Source of the DNA: Methylococcus sp. EFPC2
GTDB lineage: Bacteria > Pseudomonadota > Gammaproteobacteria > Methylococcales > Methylococcaceae
Length of the DNA stretch: 64,000 nt
Direction of reading: 5' to 3'
Assembly (NCBI RefSeq): GCF_016925495.1
Contig: NZ_CP070491.1
Coordinates: 3,348,001-3,412,000 of the forward strand
In this document: piece after piece, positions 26,189 through 34,696 of the stretch
Numbering within the stretch: the stretch's first letter is position 1
Layout of the letters: each line of letters starts with the position of its first letter
Made by a program: the position numbers and the translations under genes
Notes under the pieces: model-generated
Databases searched by the model: none
What the model was told of the DNA's origin: nothing
What the model saw: the letters and a program-made list of their open reading frames with translations, nothing else

Positions 26189-26779
26189 ATGAAGCGTTTA
26201 TTACTCGCCTGTCTCATCTCCAATGCCTTCGCGCTTAGCGCCAACGCCGCCCTCAAGGAAGGCGACGCCGCGCCGGACTTCAAAGCCCAGGCCTCGCTGG
26301 CCGGCAAGGCCTTCGACTTCTCGCTGCAGGATACGTTGAAGAAGGGACCGGTAGTCGTCTATTTCTATCCTTCGGCTTATACCGGCGGATGCAACATCCA
26401 GGCGCACACCTTCGCCGTGAACTACGACAAGTTCGCCGCCGCGGGCGCCACCGTCATCGGCGTCTCGCTGGACAGCATTTCCCGTCTCAACGACTTCTCT
26501 GCCGATCCGGAATACTGCGCCGGCAAGGTGGCGGTAGCCTCCGACGCCGACGGCAAGATCGCCAAGGCCTACGACATCGCGGTGAAGGAAGCGGCCCCGG
26601 GCCGCAAGGATACCCGCGGCGTGGACATCGACCACGGTTTCGCCGAGCGCACCACCTTCATCGTCACCCCGGACGGCAAGGTCGCCGCGACCATAGGCGG
26701 CATCAAGCCCGCGGAAAACGTCGAGAAGTCCCTGGAAGTCGTGCAGAAGATCGCCGCCGCCCAGCACGAAGGCCATTAA
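26189..26779 (+). CDS. Periplasmic peroxiredoxin
   Basis: 196 residues. Sec signal (MKRLLLACLISNAFALSANA), then an AhpC/TSA fold with GDAAPDFKAQASLAGKAFDF and the peroxidatic segment VVYFYPSAYTGGCNIQ (Cys within the family's P-x3-T-x2-C pattern). A second Cys in DPEYCAGKV could be the resolving residue. It would reduce peroxides in the periplasm. Most bacterial peroxiredoxins are cytoplasmic, so the signal peptide is notable. It stands between cytochrome genes and is followed by a strong hairpin. Confidence 0.9.
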   Translation: MKRLLLACLISNAFALSANAALKEGDAAPDFKAQASLAGKAFDFSLQDTLKKGPVVVYFYPSAYTGGCNIQAHTFAVNYDKFAAAGATVIGVSLDSISRLNDFSADPEYCAGKVAVASDADGKIAKAYDIAVKEAAPGRKDTRGVDIDHGFAERTTFIVTPDGKVAATIGGIKPAENVEKSLEVVQKIAAAQHEGH

Positions 26780-26787
26780 GAGATGAC

Positions 26788-26814
26788 GGTCTCCGCCCGC
26801 GACGGGCGGAGACC
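26788..26814 (+). terminator. Hairpin after the peroxiredoxin gene
   Basis: A perfect 12-bp stem (26788-26799 with 26803-26814) and a 3-base loop, 9 bases past the stop. There is no T run, so it may attenuate rather than end transcription into the next cytochrome gene. Confidence 0.5.
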
Positions 26815-26852
26815 GCGCAACGAATTATCAACCACCTGCGAGAATAGAAACG

Positions 26853-27323
26853 ATGAATAAAAAGCTGATACTGGCACTGGGCTTGACCGCCATGGCGAGC
26901 GCCGCACTGGCCGGTCCGATCGAAGATCAGATCCGCTTCCGCCAGTCCGCCTATTCCTTCTCCGCCTGGAACCTTGGCAAGATCAAGGCCCAGGTCGTGG
27001 ATAAGCCGGACACCTACAACAAGGAACAAGTCCTGGCGGCGGCGAAAGCCCTCGCCGCCATCGCCGACTCCGGTTTAGCCACCCAGTTGTACGGACCCGG
27101 CACCGACCAGGGCACCGGCTGGCAGAAGACCCGGCTGAAACCGGAATATTTCGAGAAGAAAGAGAAGGCGGAAGAAGTTCAGCAGGCCTTCATCAAGGAA
27201 ACCGCGGAATTGGCCAAGGTCGCCGAAGCGGGCGACGTCGGCGCGATCAAGGCGCAGTTCGCCAAGGTCAGCGGCACCTGCAAGAGCTGCCACGACGCGT
27301 TCCGCCTGAAAGACGTCGAGTGA
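26853..27323 (+). CDS. Exported cytochrome c'-type protein, second copy
   Basis: 156 residues, a paralogue of the 13051-13515 protein. After the signal peptide (MNKKLILALGLTAMASAALA) the mature part starts with the same GPIEDQIRFRQSAYSF, keeps AWNLGKIK and GTGW, and ends with the heme motif CKSCHDAFR. A role in ligand binding or electron transfer in the periplasm is expected from the family. Here it closes a series of cytochromes and a peroxiredoxin. Two copies in separate clusters 13 kb apart suggest a duplication with separate regulation. Confidence 0.9.
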   Translation: MNKKLILALGLTAMASAALAGPIEDQIRFRQSAYSFSAWNLGKIKAQVVDKPDTYNKEQVLAAAKALAAIADSGLATQLYGPGTDQGTGWQKTRLKPEYFEKKEKAEEVQQAFIKETAELAKVAEAGDVGAIKAQFAKVSGTCKSCHDAFRLKDVE

Positions 27324-27331
27324 TAGGGTCG

Positions 27332-27430
27332 GCCGGGGCGCTAGCCCCGGCACATTTCCCGTTCGGGACGGGCACAGGCCGGGCCTCCATCGCCCGGCCC
27401 TAAGGCCCAGCTCGGAAGTAGGCTTCCGAG
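27332..27430. repeat. Three consecutive hairpins between convergent genes
   Basis: Three perfect inverted repeats in a row: 27332-27339 with 27344-27351; 27377-27384 with 27392-27399; and 27411-27418 with 27423-27430, each an 8-bp stem. They fill the gap between the convergent cytochrome c' and collar-domain genes and could stop transcription from both sides. Confidence 0.65.
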
Positions 27431-27437
27431 ACCAGCC

Positions 27438-28289
27438 TCAATATTTGATTATCCAATACACGCCGGCGTTTTTCGGACGGGTCTCTCCGCCCCCGCTGGC
27501 CGCGGTGCTATGGCTGAAAGGACTGCCCGGCGTATTGTCGATATCCGAACCCCCGGAATTCCCCCAGGCCTTGCCCGGAACGCCGGTATTCTCGGAAAAC
27601 GTAAAGTCGTCGAACACGTGGGCGTGGCTCTTGAATTCGTCCTGCTGAAATTGCGCTAGGGTACGGGCCGCGTCGCCTTCGTAGCGGAAAGCCGGATCGG
27701 CGTTCTGTCCGAGGCCGCGGAGGAACAGGCCGCGCAGGTCCGGCAAATTGCCGTTGACGATGGCCCTGAGGCGGTCGTACTGCGCGCCCTCCGGTATCGG
27801 CGATCCATCGGCCAGCAACCAGCCTGCCGGCGCCTGGCTGCTCCAATAGGCCGCGATGGTGCCCGCGGGAACGCCCTCCGAACCCGGCGAGCCGGCCGCT
27901 GCCGGCGGAACGGCGGTTTGCGCGGCGGCAGCCTGGGCTATCGGCTGCCTGGGCTGAATTTCCCTGCCGTCCACCGAGACGCCCAGATAGCTCCCCTTAA
28001 CACCGATCACACCGGCGAGGGGGCGGCCGGACGCATCGGTCGAGCCCAGAATCACACCGTATCGGCCACCCACCACGGGCACGCCATCGAAGACTTGCGG
28101 GCCCCACACGGCGGTCTGCGACTCGGCCGAGTCGTAGAGGTTAAACGTCAGCTTCACGGTGCCGTTCGCCGGCACGGACTCCGTGAGTACGCCCTGATAG
28201 TTGAGCAGGGGGGATGCCGTTTCGCCCTGGGCCTGAAAAGCGAGGGCCAATGCCGCCGACAGCGCCAGCGCCTGGAACGGGAATTTCAT
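27438..28289 (-). CDS. Exported protein with phage-tail-collar domain
   Basis: 283 residues. It has a Sec signal (FQALALSAALALAFQAQG) and an N-terminal beta-rich domain (LLNYQGVLTESVPANGTVKL, VWGPQVFDGVPVVGGRYGV). An Ala/Pro linker leads to a C-terminal tail-collar domain: AYWSSQAPAGWLLADGSPIP, NLPDLRGLFLRGLGQNADP and HAHVFDDFTF, ending KNAGVYWIIKY. Collar domains are known from phage tail fibres, but here there is a signal peptide and no phage gene nearby, so it is probably a secreted or surface protein. Function unknown. Confidence 0.8.
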   Translation of the reverse strand: MKFPFQALALSAALALAFQAQGETASPLLNYQGVLTESVPANGTVKLTFNLYDSAESQTAVWGPQVFDGVPVVGGRYGVILGSTDASGRPLAGVIGVKGSYLGVSVDGREIQPRQPIAQAAAAQTAVPPAAAGSPGSEGVPAGTIAAYWSSQAPAGWLLADGSPIPEGAQYDRLRAIVNGNLPDLRGLFLRGLGQNADPAFRYEGDAARTLAQFQQDEFKSHAHVFDDFTFSENTGVPGKAWGNSGGSDIDNTPGSPFSHSTAASGGGETRPKNAGVYWIIKY

Positions 28290-28440
28290 TCGATTTTCTC
28301 CGGGAAATAAGTCGTCGCAATTATCCTAAATTCCGCTCTCGGATATAGCCGGCCTCGCCCGCATGGGGCCGAGCGCCGGCGGAGCGACTGGCCCATGGGC
28401 GCCCGGGGCCGTCACCGGAGCAGGATTCTCGATTAAAAAA

Positions 28441-28462
28441 GGGCTCGGGGGTTCCCGAGCCC
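28441..28462 (-). terminator. Orphan rho-independent terminator
   Basis: A 9-bp stem (28441-28449 with 28454-28462), 4-base loop and, on the minus strand, TTTTTTAATC directly after the stem. No minus-strand gene lies between it and the terminator at 28818, which is what makes it noteworthy. Confidence 0.75.
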
Positions 28463-28817
28463 GACAAGACCGCCCCATTGCGAGGCGGGTAGATCGCGGT
28501 TTGCGCAGCGCCGATCTCCACCACTGTAGACCGGCCTGGCAAGCCGCTCGATTTCCGAGTTACCGTGCACGGAGGAATTCCACCGCACACCCGTATCTGT
28601 AGAGCACAAGCAATTCCGGGGCCATGATCTCCGAGGCTGAGGCCCGGACAGGGAGCGCGGCATTCCCTACGACCACTAGGGGCATTGCAGGCAGCAAACC
28701 AAACCTGCCGTCCGCCGCAACAGGGGCACAAACGGGCGGGCTGCTGACTTATCACCAGACCACCACCAGCTGTGCTGGCTTACGAACTCCCGGCGACCGC
28801 AGCCAGCCGAAAAAAAA

Positions 28818-28841
28818 GCCCGGGATCCGAGGATCCCGGGC
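28818..28841 (-). terminator. Terminator of cassette 2
   Basis: An 11-bp perfect stem (28818-28828 with 28831-28841) followed on the minus strand by an eight-base T run. It lies 36 bases past the DUF1501 stop at 28877. Confidence 0.85.
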
Positions 28842-28876
28842 GATCTTGACCTTACCGGCCTTACGCGGTGGCAGTG

Positions 28877-30319
28877 CTAGGCCAGCAACTCCTTCACCAC
28901 TTCACCGTAAACCACGGTGGGACGCTCGGCGCGCCCGTTGTGCATGAAGATGGTCTTGAGATGGTCCAGCCCCAACTGCTGAAGCACGGTGGCATGCAGA
29001 TCGTAGGTGTCGACTTTCTTGCCGACCGATTGCAGGCCGACTTCGTCGGTCTGCCCGAAGGTGGTCCCGGCTTTGACGCCGCCGCCGGCCAGCCACTGGG
29101 TGTAGCCCCAGGGGTTGTGGTCGCGGCCGTTGCCGCTCTGGCCGTACGACGTGCGGCCGAACTCCGAGGTCCACACGATCAGGGTGGAGTCGAGCAGCCC
29201 CCGCGCCTTCAGATCGGCGAGCAAGCCGGCGATGGGCTTGTCCACTGCCCTGGCATGTTTGCCGTGATTTTCATCGAGGCTGTCGTGCGCGTCCCAGTTC
29301 CGGCTCTGGCCCTTGACGTCCAGTTCCCCGGAAACCACCTGGATGAAGCGCACGCCGCGCTCGACCAGACGCCGCGCCCGCAGCAAATTGGTGCCATAGC
29401 CCTTGCTGATCTCGTCATTCAGGCCATACAACTCCTTGGTGGCATCGGACTCCTTGGACAGATCGACCGCTTCCGGCGCCGCCGCCTCCATTCGTGCCGC
29501 CAGTTCGTAGGAACGGTTGCGCGCCAGAAGCTCGGTGTCATGCGGGTAGCGTGCGGCATCCTCGCGGTTCAAGCGGTTGATCAGATCCAGTGTGCCGGCT
29601 TCTTCATTCGTGGATACGAATTCCGGCCGATCCAGATGCAGGATGGGGGAGTCGCCAGGACGAAACACGGTCCCTTGATAAACGGCGGGGAGGAAGCCCG
29701 AGCTCCAGTTCACCGCGCCGCCGCGCGGCTCCTTCTTGTCGTTGTAAAGCACGACATAGGCCGGCAGGTCCGGGTTGGCGGAACCGAGCGCGTAACTGAT
29801 CCAGGCGCCCAGCGACGGACGTCCCGGCGTCAGATTGCCGGTGTTCAGCTTGAGCACCGAGATATTATGGGTCGCGCCCACCGTCGTGCTGGACTTGATG
29901 AAGGCGATCTCGTCGGCGTGTTGCGCCAGATTGGGCAGAAGGTCGGAAAACCAGGCGCCGCTCTGGCCGTGCTGCTTCCAGCTGCGGTTGGAGGCGAACA
30001 GCTTGCCGGTGCCGCCGCGGATGGCCACCTTGATGCCGTTCAGGAAGGAGGGCGGAATTTCCTGTCCCGCCAGCCGGACCAATTCCGGCTTGTAATCGTA
30101 CAGGTCCAGCGTGCTGGGGGCCCCGTCCTGATGCAGCCAGATCACCGACTTGACCTTGGCGGGGAAGTGCGGCTGTTTGGGTGCCAGAGGATCGGCGAAT
30201 TCCGCGGCCAGTACCGGGGTGGCGAAAATGCCGCCGCCCGGCAGCAGCGCACTCAGGGTCAATCCGCCCAGGCCATAGCCGGTTTTAAGCAAGAAGTCCC
30301 GACGCGAAGTGTTGCTCAT
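28877..30319 (-). CDS. Tat-exported DUF1501 protein, cassette 2
   Basis: 480 residues. The start MSNTSRRDFLLKTGYGLGG is a twin-arginine signal. The DUF1501 body keeps all the segments noted in the cassette 1 protein: HQDGAPSTLDLYDYKPEL, NWDAHDSLDENHGKH, WTSEFGRTSYGQ and NGRDHNPWGYTQWL, ending KELLA. It is extremely close to the cassette 3 protein at 33217-34659 along its whole length, so the two cassettes come from a recent tandem duplication. The gene lies 40 bases after its PSCyt2 partner; the longer frame to 30451 overlaps that partner and was not used. Confidence 0.9.
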   Translation of the reverse strand: MSNTSRRDFLLKTGYGLGGLTLSALLPGGGIFATPVLAAEFADPLAPKQPHFPAKVKSVIWLHQDGAPSTLDLYDYKPELVRLAGQEIPPSFLNGIKVAIRGGTGKLFASNRSWKQHGQSGAWFSDLLPNLAQHADEIAFIKSSTTVGATHNISVLKLNTGNLTPGRPSLGAWISYALGSANPDLPAYVVLYNDKKEPRGGAVNWSSGFLPAVYQGTVFRPGDSPILHLDRPEFVSTNEEAGTLDLINRLNREDAARYPHDTELLARNRSYELAARMEAAAPEAVDLSKESDATKELYGLNDEISKGYGTNLLRARRLVERGVRFIQVVSGELDVKGQSRNWDAHDSLDENHGKHARAVDKPIAGLLADLKARGLLDSTLIVWTSEFGRTSYGQSGNGRDHNPWGYTQWLAGGGVKAGTTFGQTDEVGLQSVGKKVDTYDLHATVLQQLGLDHLKTIFMHNGRAERPTVVYGEVVKELLA

Positions 30320-30359
30320 GATGTGTTTCCTATACACGAAATTGTGGAGGCGCCGACCG

Positions 30360-32699
30360 CTAGATGCGGTAAGCGAATTCGTTGGAGTTGGCGACAGCGT
30401 GCACCAGATCGACGAAGGCCGCGGCCCGTATCGGATCGATCGCCTGGGCATCCTTCAGGCCGGTCGGGACGTTAAGCCCGAACTTGCCGGCCAGAGCCTT
30501 GGTCTTGATGCGTTTTTCCTGGTCGTCCAGGAACGCCCGCAGGGCATCTTTCTCGGTTGCATTCGGCGTCCGCGCGAACAGGATCTGGTAAAGCCGATCC
30601 AATTGAGCCGACTCGTCCTTGCCGGCCTCGGAGATCACCCGGCCCGCCAGCGCCTGAGACCAGCCGAACACCACGTCGCTATGCAACAGGGTGAGCGCTT
30701 GCAGCGGCGTGGTGGTGACATCGCGCTTGCTGTGCACTTCCTGAGCGGAAGCCATGTCGAAAGACTCCAGCAGGGGATAAGGCGTGCTGCGCCGCGTGAA
30801 GATATAGACACTGCGGCGGTTTTCATCGCCCGCTTTTCTCGGCTGCTCCCAGAAAGGCGCGCCGTCGATCACACCCTTGCCCGGCGTCAGGTTTCCCGGT
30901 ACCGGCGCGAATACGCTCGGGCCGCCGATTTTTTCTTCCAGCTTGCCGGAGGCGACCAGCAGCGAGTCGCGGATCTCCTCGGCTTCCAGGCGCTTGCGCG
31001 GGAACACCGCCAACAGCTTGTTGTCCGGGTCGGCCTTGGCCACCTCGTCGCGATTCGCCGAAGACTGCCGGTAAACGCTGGACAGCAAAATCTGCCGATG
31101 CAGCTGTTTCACGCTCCAGCCGTTTCTGACGAAATCGTCGGCCAGATAATCCAGCAGTTCGGGATGTGTCGGCTTCGCGCCGGCCTTGCCGAAATCGCTG
31201 ACCGTTTCGACGATGCCACGGCCGAAGTACTGCTCCCACACCCGGTTCACATAGACCCGGGCGGTGAGGGGATTGTTTTCGCTGGCGATCCAGTTGGCCA
31301 GGGCCGTGCGCCGGCCGGATGAATTGGCGGTCGGCGTGATGACCGGCTTCTCGTCGGTAATCCCGGCGGGGAATGCCGGTTGCACTTCGTCCAGCGGCCT
31401 ATCCTGGATCCCGCCGAACAGCACGTAAGTCGGCGGTACGCCGGTAGCTCCGAGCTCCGTGATGGCGGAAATGGTGTCCGAGCCATGGGGTCTTTGCGCC
31501 AGCAGTTTCTGACCCGCCGCCCGGAGCTTCCTGTACTCTTCCGCACGTTTCGCGTTTTCCGGGTTGTAGCTCGGCTCGTCCTTGTTCTGCGAGGTCTCCG
31601 TCAAGTAACCGGCCAGGGAGTCGTCGGTCTGCCACTTGCTGAAACGGTAGTTGATCCAGCGGTCATGGGCCGTCCATTCACTTTCGGGCTTGTCGAGTGA
31701 AACCCGGGTGGTGTCGTCGAAAAGCTCCTTGGCATACTTGACCGCCTGAGGTCTGACCGGGTCGATCAAGGCCTTTTTCGCCGCCTGTATGGGTTTCACG
31801 GCTTCTTCGTATTTGGCCCACGCCTGCTTGAATTCGACCTCCTGCTGCCCCTGCTCGGCGGGGATGTGATCGATGGCTATGGAATTGGCGAAGAAGGCTT
31901 GCAGCGCGAAGTAGTCCTTCTGGCTGATCTTGTCGAACTTGTGGTTGTGGCAGCGCGCGCATTCGACCGTCTGACCCAGGAATACCTTGCCCACGGTATC
32001 GGTCATGTCCGTGACGGTCTGATACTTGTTCTGTATCAGGTCGCGGGAATTGAGATTATCGGGAAATCCGCGCAGGAAGCCGGTGGCGATCAGCGCATTC
32101 TGGTCGTCCGGGGCAATCTCGTCGCCGGCGATCTGCTCCTTGACGAAGCGGTTGTAGGGCTTGTCCAGATTGAAGGAATTGATCACGTAATCGCGATAGC
32201 GCCACATGTTGGGACGGGTTTCATCGTTGTCGAAACCGGCGCTGTCCGCATAACGCGCGAGATCGAGCCAACGCCGCGCCTGGCGCTCGCCGTAACGGTG
32301 AGACGACAGCAGGCGGTCGACCAGCTTCTCGTAGGCGTCGGGCGATGTATCATTCACAAACGCTTCGACGTCCTGGGGCGTGGGTATCAGACCCCAGGCA
32401 TCCAGCGTGGCGCGGCGTATGAACGCGGCGCGATCCGCTTCGGGCGAAGGCTCGAGACCAGCGGCCTCCTGCTTGGCCACGACGAAGGCATCGACCGGCG
32501 TACGTATCCAGTCCTTGTGCTGGACCTGCGGCAATCCAACCGGCTGCACCGGCTGCCAGGACCAAAGCTTGTTGTCTTTTTTTGCCGGCGCTTCGGCCGG
32601 AACGACTTGCGCCACATCGACCGGCGGCTTTTCCTCCGCCGCGATAGCCGCTGCAGTCGCAAGACCCAGCAATACGGCCAGATAGATTTTCTTATTCAT
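30360..32699 (-). CDS. Exported PSCyt2/PSD1 (DUF1549-DUF1553) heme protein, cassette 2
   Basis: 779 residues from MNKKIYLAVLLGLATAAAIA, a Sec signal. The linker is short. DUF1549 is recognised by TPVDAFVVAKQEAAGLEPS and GERQARRWLDLARYADS, with the heme motif CARCHNHKFDK at residues 247-251. DUF1553 follows with SSGRRTALANWIASENNPLT and VWEQYFGRGIVETVSDFGK. The heme motif lies at the same residue number as in cassette 3. It lacks the 22-residue linker repeats of cassette 1. Likely a periplasmic or surface heme protein working with the DUF1501 product; the reaction is unknown. A sigma-54-like site lies about 100 bases upstream. Confidence 0.9.
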   Translation of the reverse strand: MNKKIYLAVLLGLATAAAIAAEEKPPVDVAQVVPAEAPAKKDNKLWSWQPVQPVGLPQVQHKDWIRTPVDAFVVAKQEAAGLEPSPEADRAAFIRRATLDAWGLIPTPQDVEAFVNDTSPDAYEKLVDRLLSSHRYGERQARRWLDLARYADSAGFDNDETRPNMWRYRDYVINSFNLDKPYNRFVKEQIAGDEIAPDDQNALIATGFLRGFPDNLNSRDLIQNKYQTVTDMTDTVGKVFLGQTVECARCHNHKFDKISQKDYFALQAFFANSIAIDHIPAEQGQQEVEFKQAWAKYEEAVKPIQAAKKALIDPVRPQAVKYAKELFDDTTRVSLDKPESEWTAHDRWINYRFSKWQTDDSLAGYLTETSQNKDEPSYNPENAKRAEEYRKLRAAGQKLLAQRPHGSDTISAITELGATGVPPTYVLFGGIQDRPLDEVQPAFPAGITDEKPVITPTANSSGRRTALANWIASENNPLTARVYVNRVWEQYFGRGIVETVSDFGKAGAKPTHPELLDYLADDFVRNGWSVKQLHRQILLSSVYRQSSANRDEVAKADPDNKLLAVFPRKRLEAEEIRDSLLVASGKLEEKIGGPSVFAPVPGNLTPGKGVIDGAPFWEQPRKAGDENRRSVYIFTRRSTPYPLLESFDMASAQEVHSKRDVTTTPLQALTLLHSDVVFGWSQALAGRVISEAGKDESAQLDRLYQILFARTPNATEKDALRAFLDDQEKRIKTKALAGKFGLNVPTGLKDAQAIDPIRAAAFVDLVHAVANSNEFAYRI

Positions 32700-32792
32700 T
32701 TTCCCCTCTTTCAGTCCAGTGATTTCAAGCATCGGCCGGGCGGCCTGTGCACGGCGATACGCCCGGCAAATTAAGAAAGCCATCTTCGGATA

Positions 32793-32808
32793 GCGAAAAT
32801 CGCACCAA
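32793..32808 (-). promoter_or_regulatory. Candidate sigma-54 promoter of cassette 2
   Basis: Minus strand TGGTGC-GATTT-TCGCT, 8 of 11 consensus positions with the obligatory GG-N10-GC spacing. Predicted start near 32782, about 83 bases before the gene, close to the cassette 1 distance. Confidence 0.45.
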
Positions 32809-32855
32809 TTAGGCGGAAGGCGGTCAGGAGGGGACCCTAGGGCAGCGAAAATACA

Positions 32856-32881
32856 TAAATAACTGTTTTCTAAGTTATTTA
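32856..32881. promoter_or_regulatory. AT-rich palindrome upstream of cassette 2, possible activator site
   Basis: Perfect 9-base arms TAAATAACT (32856-32864) and AGTTATTTA (32873-32881) with 8 bases between. It lies about 75-100 bases upstream of the predicted sigma-54 start, where enhancer-binding activators usually bind. I did not find the same palindrome upstream of the other candidate promoters. Confidence 0.4.
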
Positions 32882-33154
32882 TAATTCCCGCGTGGCGCAA
32901 AGCGGTCGCGGCCGCGATGCTTCATAGCGAATATCGGCAAGATTCGAAGCTGAGAATCAACGCCTGAACACCAGCTTGGTGCTGGAACAACATTCTCAAG
33001 CATCAATTAGCGAAACTGGCTTCGGTATTCCGGGCAATGGAGATACCCGCTTCCGGTAAAGCCGGGATGACAACGGCCGCGCCGGCCATTCGTCGTGCGG
33101 CGAGATGGAGCCCCGCCTCTATCCATGACCCTCCCTCGTCCGCAAAAAGAAAAA

Positions 33155-33183
33155 GCCGCCCGGAAGATAATCTTCCGGGCGGC
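33155..33183 (-). terminator. Terminator of cassette 3
   Basis: A perfect stem of 13-14 bp (33155-33167 with 33171-33183) with a minimal loop, followed on the minus strand by TTTTTCTTTTTGC. It lies about 34 bases past the DUF1501 stop. Confidence 0.85.
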
Positions 33184-33216
33184 TTCGCCTCGCCTTCCTT
33201 GACTACGTAAGACCCT

Positions 33217-34659
33217 TTACGCGAGCAACTCCTTCACAACTTCTCCATAAACCACGGTCGGACGCTCGGCGCGGCCGTTGTGTTTGTATATGGTCTTGAG
33301 ATGATCGAGACCCAGCAATTGCAGGACGGTCGCATGCAAGTCGTAGGTGTCGACCTTGCGGCCGACCGACTGCAGGCCGACCTCGTCGGTCTGGCCGAAG
33401 GTGGTTCCGGCCTTCACGCCGCCACCGGCCAGCCACTGGGTGTAGCCCCAGGGATTGTGGTCGCGGCCGTTGCCGCTCTGGCCGTAGGAAGTGCGGCCGA
33501 ACTCGGAGGTCCAGACGATCAGGGTGGAATCCAGCAGGCCGCGCTCCTTGAGGTCGGCGAGCAGGCCGGCGATGGGTTTGTCGACCGCGCGGGCGTGCTT
33601 GCCGTGATTCTCGTCGAGATTGCTGTGCGCGTCCCAGTCGCGGTTGTCGCCCGCCACTTCCAACTGGCCGGAGACCACCTGGATGAAGCGTACCCCGCGC
33701 TCAACCAGACGACGCGCCCGCAGCAAATTGGTGCCGTAACCTTTGCTGACCTCGTCGTTCAGGCCGTACAACTCCTTGGTGGCATCGGATTCCTTGGCCA
33801 GATCGACCGCCTCGGGAGCGGCGACTTCCATGCGCGCCGCCAATTCGTAGGAACGATTGCGTGCCGCCAGCTCGCTGTCTTGCGGGTAACGCTCCTGGCC
33901 CAGCCGGTTCAGCCGGTTCAACAGATCCAGGTTGCTGTGTTCCTCGGCCGCGGAGACGAACTCCGGCGCCTCCAGGTGGAGGATGGGTGAATCGCCCGGA
34001 CGGAAGGCCGTACCCTGATACACGGCCGGCAGGAAGCCCGCACTCCAGTTGTTCGCCCCGCCGCGCGGCTCCTTCTTGTCGTTGTAGAGCACGACGTAGG
34101 GCGGCAGGTCCGGATTGGCGGAACCCAGCGCGTAGCTGACCCAGGCCCCCAGGGTCGGACGTCCCGGCGTGAGGTTGCCGGTGTTCAGCTTGAGGATGGA
34201 GATGTCGTGGGTGGCGCCGACCGTGGTGCTGGATTTGATGAAGGCGATCTTGTCGGCGTGCTGGGCCAGATTGGGCAGCAGGTCGGAAAACCAGGCGCCG
34301 CTCTCGCCATACTGCTTCCAGGTGCGCTTGGAGGCATACAGCTTACCGGTGCCGCCCCGGATGGCCACCTTGATCCCTTCAAGGAAGGAAGGCGGAATCT
34401 CCTGGCCCGCCAGGCGGACCAGCTCCGGCTTGTAGTCGTACAGATCCAGTGTGCTGGGCGCTCCGTTCTGATGCAGCCAGATCACCGACTTCACCTTGGG
34501 CGTGAAATGCGGCTGCTTGGGCGCCAGAGGATCGGCGAAATCGGCGGCCAGTACCGGCGTAGCCAGGATGCCGCCGCCAGGCAACAAGGCGCTCAGCGTG
34601 AGCCCCCCGAGGCCGTAGCCGGACTTGAGTAGAAAATCCCGACGCGATGTATTGCTCAT
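33217..34659 (-). CDS. Tat-exported DUF1501 protein, cassette 3
   Basis: 480 residues, same length and start pattern (MSNTSRRDFLLKSGYGLGG) as the cassette 2 protein and nearly the same sequence throughout. Differences are concentrated in a middle stretch (around residues 240-265) and in DNRDWDAHSNLDENHGKH. It keeps WTSEFGRTSYGQ and NGRDHNPWG, the likely metal-site segments of this sulfatase-like fold. The substrate is unknown. It follows its PSCyt2 partner by 37 bases and ends before a strong terminator. Confidence 0.9.
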   Translation of the reverse strand: MSNTSRRDFLLKSGYGLGGLTLSALLPGGGILATPVLAADFADPLAPKQPHFTPKVKSVIWLHQNGAPSTLDLYDYKPELVRLAGQEIPPSFLEGIKVAIRGGTGKLYASKRTWKQYGESGAWFSDLLPNLAQHADKIAFIKSSTTVGATHDISILKLNTGNLTPGRPTLGAWVSYALGSANPDLPPYVVLYNDKKEPRGGANNWSAGFLPAVYQGTAFRPGDSPILHLEAPEFVSAAEEHSNLDLLNRLNRLGQERYPQDSELAARNRSYELAARMEVAAPEAVDLAKESDATKELYGLNDEVSKGYGTNLLRARRLVERGVRFIQVVSGQLEVAGDNRDWDAHSNLDENHGKHARAVDKPIAGLLADLKERGLLDSTLIVWTSEFGRTSYGQSGNGRDHNPWGYTQWLAGGGVKAGTTFGQTDEVGLQSVGRKVDTYDLHATVLQLLGLDHLKTIYKHNGRAERPTVVYGEVVKELLA

Positions 34660-34696
34660 GATGTGCTTCCTTTTCCTATATTAATCGTATGAGTGC

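Larger units (their letters stand above)
28290..28876. other. Gene-free region with two minus-strand terminators
   Basis: 587 bases between the collar-protein gene and the second DUF1501 gene. It contains two strong minus-strand terminators (28818-28841 and 28441-28462) about 355 bases apart. The first ends cassette 2; the second has no gene of its own, so a short non-coding transcript from between them is possible. The 144-codon frame here has no coding character. Confidence 0.5.
32700..33216. other. Gene-free region between cassettes 2 and 3
   Basis: 517 bases carrying, from left to right, the sigma-54-like promoter of cassette 2 (32793-32808), an AT-rich perfect palindrome (32856-32881) and the terminator of cassette 3 (33155-33183). 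No gene is supported. Confidence 0.5.

Noticed and set aside
28321-28755. 144-codon minus-strand frame
   Set aside because: Lies over a terminator hairpin and repeat-like sequence, and its composition does not look like protein.
28868-30475. 535-codon open frame opposite the cassette 2 DUF1501 gene
   Set aside because: Antisense shadow; similar shadows appear opposite all three DUF1501 genes because the genes are paralogues.
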